Part shown: in pieces, positions 4,108 through 6,749 of the stretch
Layout: every line of letters begins with the position of its first letter
How positions within the stretch are numbered: the first letter of the stretch is position 1
Source: PVC group bacterium
GTDB lineage: Bacteria > Verrucomicrobiota > Kiritimatiellia > SS1-B-03-39 > UBA6053
Direction: 5' to 3'
Assembly (NCBI GenBank): GCA_003565035.1
Contig: PXDP01000008.1
Coordinates: 1 to 6,749 of the forward strand
DNA: 6,749 bases
Position numbers and translations under genes: made by a program
Notes under the pieces: generated by a model
Told to the model about the DNA's origin: nothing
What the model saw: the letters and a program-made list of their open reading frames with translations, nothing else
Databases searched by the model: none

Positions 4108-6749
4108 ATGGATTTTTCATCAATTATGGATGCAGGCTTTTTATTTGAGTTGAGTTCGGGTATTCCAGATCCCGGAGATATCCAACTGGCGGCGAGGCTG
4201 CCGGGTGGAGTGCGGTCTGCAGCGTTCCACGCGGCGGAGCAGTTTCTCCGTGCTTTCACAGGGTTTGCCTCCCAGAATGTGCGTGCGGGGATATACCTAC
4301 TCTATGACCCTCGTAAACGGCGTGAGAAGCGCACCCGGGTCTATTTGGTGGTGAAGGGAACTGATGACCTAACAGAAGAGGACCGGAATGCCTTGCTGAC
4401 TCTGGTTGCCTCCGGGCCGCTTACATCGGTTTATCCCGGTTTTACAAAGCACGCAAACTCTGAATCTTTCTTTGATTGGCTGGAGGAGGGGGAGGCGTTT
4501 ACGAGCTGTTTTGGCGTGCGTCGACGGGTGGAACTTCAGGAAATCCCACAACAGGTCCGGGAAAACAATCACCGTTTAAAGGGGTTGGCTGCTTATACGG
4601 CAGTGCATCCATTTCAATGCAGGGATGAACAGGACTGGATGGGCCTGGACCGTCTACTGGATAAACTGGAACACCGGGCCCTGATTGAAATCCTGGTGGC
4701 GCCGGCAAATCGGTTAGAACCACAATGTGCCCAGGCCGCCTACCACTACCGGCTCTGCCAAATCAATGCCATGGAAAGCCCGATGGACCGGCATTTGTCC
4801 GAGGACGCCCGTCGGCTTGTGATGGAGAAACTGCAGCAGGATCATGCTGCGGATTATTTTCTCAAGTTACACGATGAAATGCAGGAGAGCATGCGGTCTC
4901 CGCAAGTGTTCTTTGATCTTCGATGTTGGAGCGCATCTGAGCCTGAAGCCCGAGTGTTGTCAGCACTGGTGGCAGAAGAGGCGTTTCAAAAAGGAAATTA
5001 CCAAGTGGTGCATTTGTCCGCCAGTGAAAGGGATCTTGAAAAATTCAAGAAAGGGCTGCGAAAGATGGGTATTTCCCCACCAGCCCTGATTCCGGTGTTT
5101 TCTGACCCTGTTGGAGAGGAGATTGACCTTCAGAAACAATTGTCTTTTTTGCCGTTTCTCTGTCCTCCTGAGCAGTTGATCAGCATCTTTCGATTTCCGG
5201 TGGGGCAGTTGGCAACGTCTCCCCGAACGATGTCTTTGCACACAGATCCCGTTCCGTTGGACCTTAACACTTGGGACGAAAGCGGATTTCCTACCCAGAG
5301 CAGTTCTTTTCTGGTGGGAGAGGATTTAGAAATTGGTGTCCCTCAACTTACACAGTCGCGTATTCAGGAATCTCCCCGTTTGGAGGCCTTTTTTCGGGAT
5401 CCGGATCCTTCCTTGCCTGAGATCCGACTTGAGCGTAAACTCCTTCAGAAGCATTTGTTTGTCTGTGGCGTGCCGGGTAGCGGAAAAACCACCGCTATGT
5501 TCAACATTTTGTTGCAACTGTATTATCAAAAGACTCCTTTTCTCATTCTGGAGCCAGCCAAGACAGAATACCGAATGTTTAAGCGCTTTACTTCTCATCC
5601 GGACGAACAAGTGTCTCAATTGGCGCAGGATTTACGTGTCTACACTCTGGGAGATGAGTCCATTAGCCCCTTCCGTTACAATCCGCTGATTCGTGGCGAA
5701 GGAGTGTCCCACGAGGAGCATCTGGGTGCACTCATGGCCTGTTTGAAAGCCTCGATGCCGATTGACGGACCGTTGGAAGGTATTTTGCAGGAGGCGCTGT
5801 CCTTAGTGCTTGAGAATCCGCCTGTCGGACGAATGCCCCGGCTGAGTGACCTGGTGGACGCGAGTCTGCAGATTCTTGAGCAGAAAGGGTACGATGGAGA
5901 GATCACCGGGAATCTCCGGGCGGCTTTGGAGGTCCGCCTTGGCTTGTTGACAAAGGGGAGCTTGGGAAAGGTATTTGAATGCGATGCGAATGTTCCGTCC
6001 AGAGAGGAGCTGTTCTCCAGCTGTGTGGTGGTGGAAATGGATGCGCTCAGCTCTGAGAGTTCCTGCCTGCTGACGCTTTTGCTCTTGACCGGGCTCCGGC
6101 AGCACTTGCGTTGGGTGTCTCATTCCGGATCTCCGTTACGGCATGTGGTCTTCTTGGAAGAGGCGCACAATATTGTAGGCCGAGGGGAAGGCAAAAGCGA
6201 TGGACCGGATCCCAAAAGGCACGCCGCACAGTATATTGCCCGAATGCTCGCCGAAGTTCGCGCGCTTGGAGAAGGGATGGTGATTGCCGATCAGCTGCCT
6301 TCCCCTGTGGCACCGGAAGTGATCAAAAATACAGGTAGCAAACTGGCGTTGCGTCTGGTGGCCACGGATGACCGCGAAGAGTTGGGCGGGACGATGTTGC
6401 TGGATAAAGCCGGTGTGGCTGAATTGGCCAGATTGTCGGTGGGCACGGGTTTCTTCTACCGGGAGGGGTATTACCGACCACGCCGCGTACAGACCTTTAA
6501 TTCCCATGCCTTTCTGGGGGCCACACTGGATGGTACAGGCTCTGTAGAATTTGAGCCGCCCGATTCCTCCATGCTTAGAGAATTGATGGAATCGAATTCA
6601 TGGTTTCAGGCGGGACGAGAACAGCGGCAGGCTCTGGACAAGTTGGCCGGGATTCGGCAGTTTCATGAGGTTTTGGATGAGCTTCGGTTGGATCTGGAAC
6701 AGATGCTGGATCGCCTGGAGCCTTTTTGGGCTCATCTGGTGGATGACGC
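4108..6749 (+). CDS. HerA/DUF87-like P-loop ATPase, 3' end outside the window
   Basis: The reading frame is open for 880 codons from ATG 4108 to the window edge; an in-frame TGA at 4087 limits the start. Residues ~1-440 are an unrecognised N-terminal region. The ATPase core follows: Walker A GVPGSGKTT (454-462), the family stretch EPAKTEYR (482-489), SPFRYNPL (520-527), Walker B VVFLEEAHN (680-688, with double Glu), a sensor-like ADQLPS (727-732) and a candidate arginine finger in KLALRLV (R749). This order and the EEAH Walker B are typical of the HerA/DUF87 branch of the FtsK-HerA superfamily, whose members are usually ring-forming pumps acting on DNA, often with a nuclease, or on other polymers. 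After ~800 a helical tail begins (LDELRLDLEQMLDRLE). No transmembrane segment is seen. The base composition is less GC-rich than in the genes to the left. The substrate and partner are unknown. Confidence 0.88.
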   Translation, partial: MDFSSIMDAGFLFELSSGIPDPGDIQLAARLPGGVRSAAFHAAEQFLRAFTGFASQNVRAGIYLLYDPRKRREKRTRVYLVVKGTDDLTEEDRNALLTLVASGPLTSVYPGFTKHANSESFFDWLEEGEAFTSCFGVRRRVELQEIPQQVRENNHRLKGLAAYTAVHPFQCRDEQDWMGLDRLLDKLEHRALIEILVAPANRLEPQCAQAAYHYRLCQINAMESPMDRHLSEDARRLVMEKLQQDHAADYFLKLHDEMQESMRSPQVFFDLRCWSASEPEARVLSALVAEEAFQKGNYQVVHLSASERDLEKFKKGLRKMGISPPALIPVFSDPVGEEIDLQKQLSFLPFLCPPEQLISIFRFPVGQLATSPRTMSLHTDPVPLDLNTWDESGFPTQSSSFLVGEDLEIGVPQLTQSRIQESPRLEAFFRDPDPSLPEIRLERKLLQKHLFVCGVPGSGKTTAMFNILLQLYYQKTPFLILEPAKTEYRMFKRFTSHPDEQVSQLAQDLRVYTLGDESISPFRYNPLIRGEGVSHEEHLGALMACLKASMPIDGPLEGILQEALSLVLENPPVGRMPRLSDLVDASLQILEQKGYDGEITGNLRAALEVRLGLLTKGSLGKVFECDANVPSREELFSSCVVVEMDALSSESSCLLTLLLLTGLRQHLRWVSHSGSPLRHVVFLEEAHNIVGRGEGKSDGPDPKRHAAQYIARMLAEVRALGEGMVIADQLPSPVAPEVIKNTGSKLALRLVATDDREELGGTMLLDKAGVAELARLSVGTGFFYREGYYRPRRVQTFNSHAFLGATLDGTGSVEFEPPDSSMLRELMESNSWFQAGREQRQALDKLAGIRQFHEVLDELRLDLEQMLDRLEPFWAHLVDD

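Overview
The window reads almost entirely on the + strand. It holds a compact accessory cluster of seven short, mostly unrecognised genes (about 1-3900), followed by the first ~880 codons of a large HerA/DUF87-type ATPase that runs off the right edge. The left part is visibly GC-rich, while the ATPase gene is noticeably more balanced in base use. The three near-canonical sigma-54 promoters, the Shine-Dalgarno-led genes and the membrane-anchored proteins suggest a Gram-negative-type bacterium. The mix of high GC, sigma-54-driven small genes and unfamiliar proteins would fit the PVC group (Verrucomicrobiota, Lentisphaerota, Planctomycetota) or a proteobacterium. That placement is a guess; no rRNA or housekeeping marker is present.

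Layout. (a) 8-1164: two overlapping genes (ATGA overlap), each encoding one N-terminal membrane anchor; the first continues into an acidic tail, the second into a proline-rich stalk and a folded domain. (b) 1176-2371: a sigma-54 promoter, then a 110-aa anchored protein carrying a small domain called here the 'YIRTG domain', then a ~7-TM membrane protein three bases later. (c) 2376-3562: a second sigma-54-like promoter, a 67-aa ORF, a 182-aa soluble protein made of two YIRTG-like domains in tandem, and a small two-TM protein. (d) 3656-3950: a third sigma-54 promoter with a short hairpin-bearing leader, a 46-aa peptide made almost wholly of an 11-residue repeat (LPGGTFHGGRP type), and a strong intrinsic terminator. 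(e) 4108-6749: the HerA-like ATPase, incomplete at the 3' end.

How the parts may work together (inference). Three separate transcription units with the same GG-N10-GC promoter architecture point to one sigma-54 regulon under a common enhancer-binding activator that is not in the window. Two of its units encode members of the same paralogous domain family alongside membrane proteins. The third makes an abundant-looking short repeat peptide with its own terminator. The combination could be an envelope-associated response system or a repeat-peptide (RiPP-like or structural) system. No RiPP maturase, protease, toxin or known defence effector is visible here, so the function is open. Whether the ATPase belongs to the system or is merely a neighbour cannot be decided from this window.
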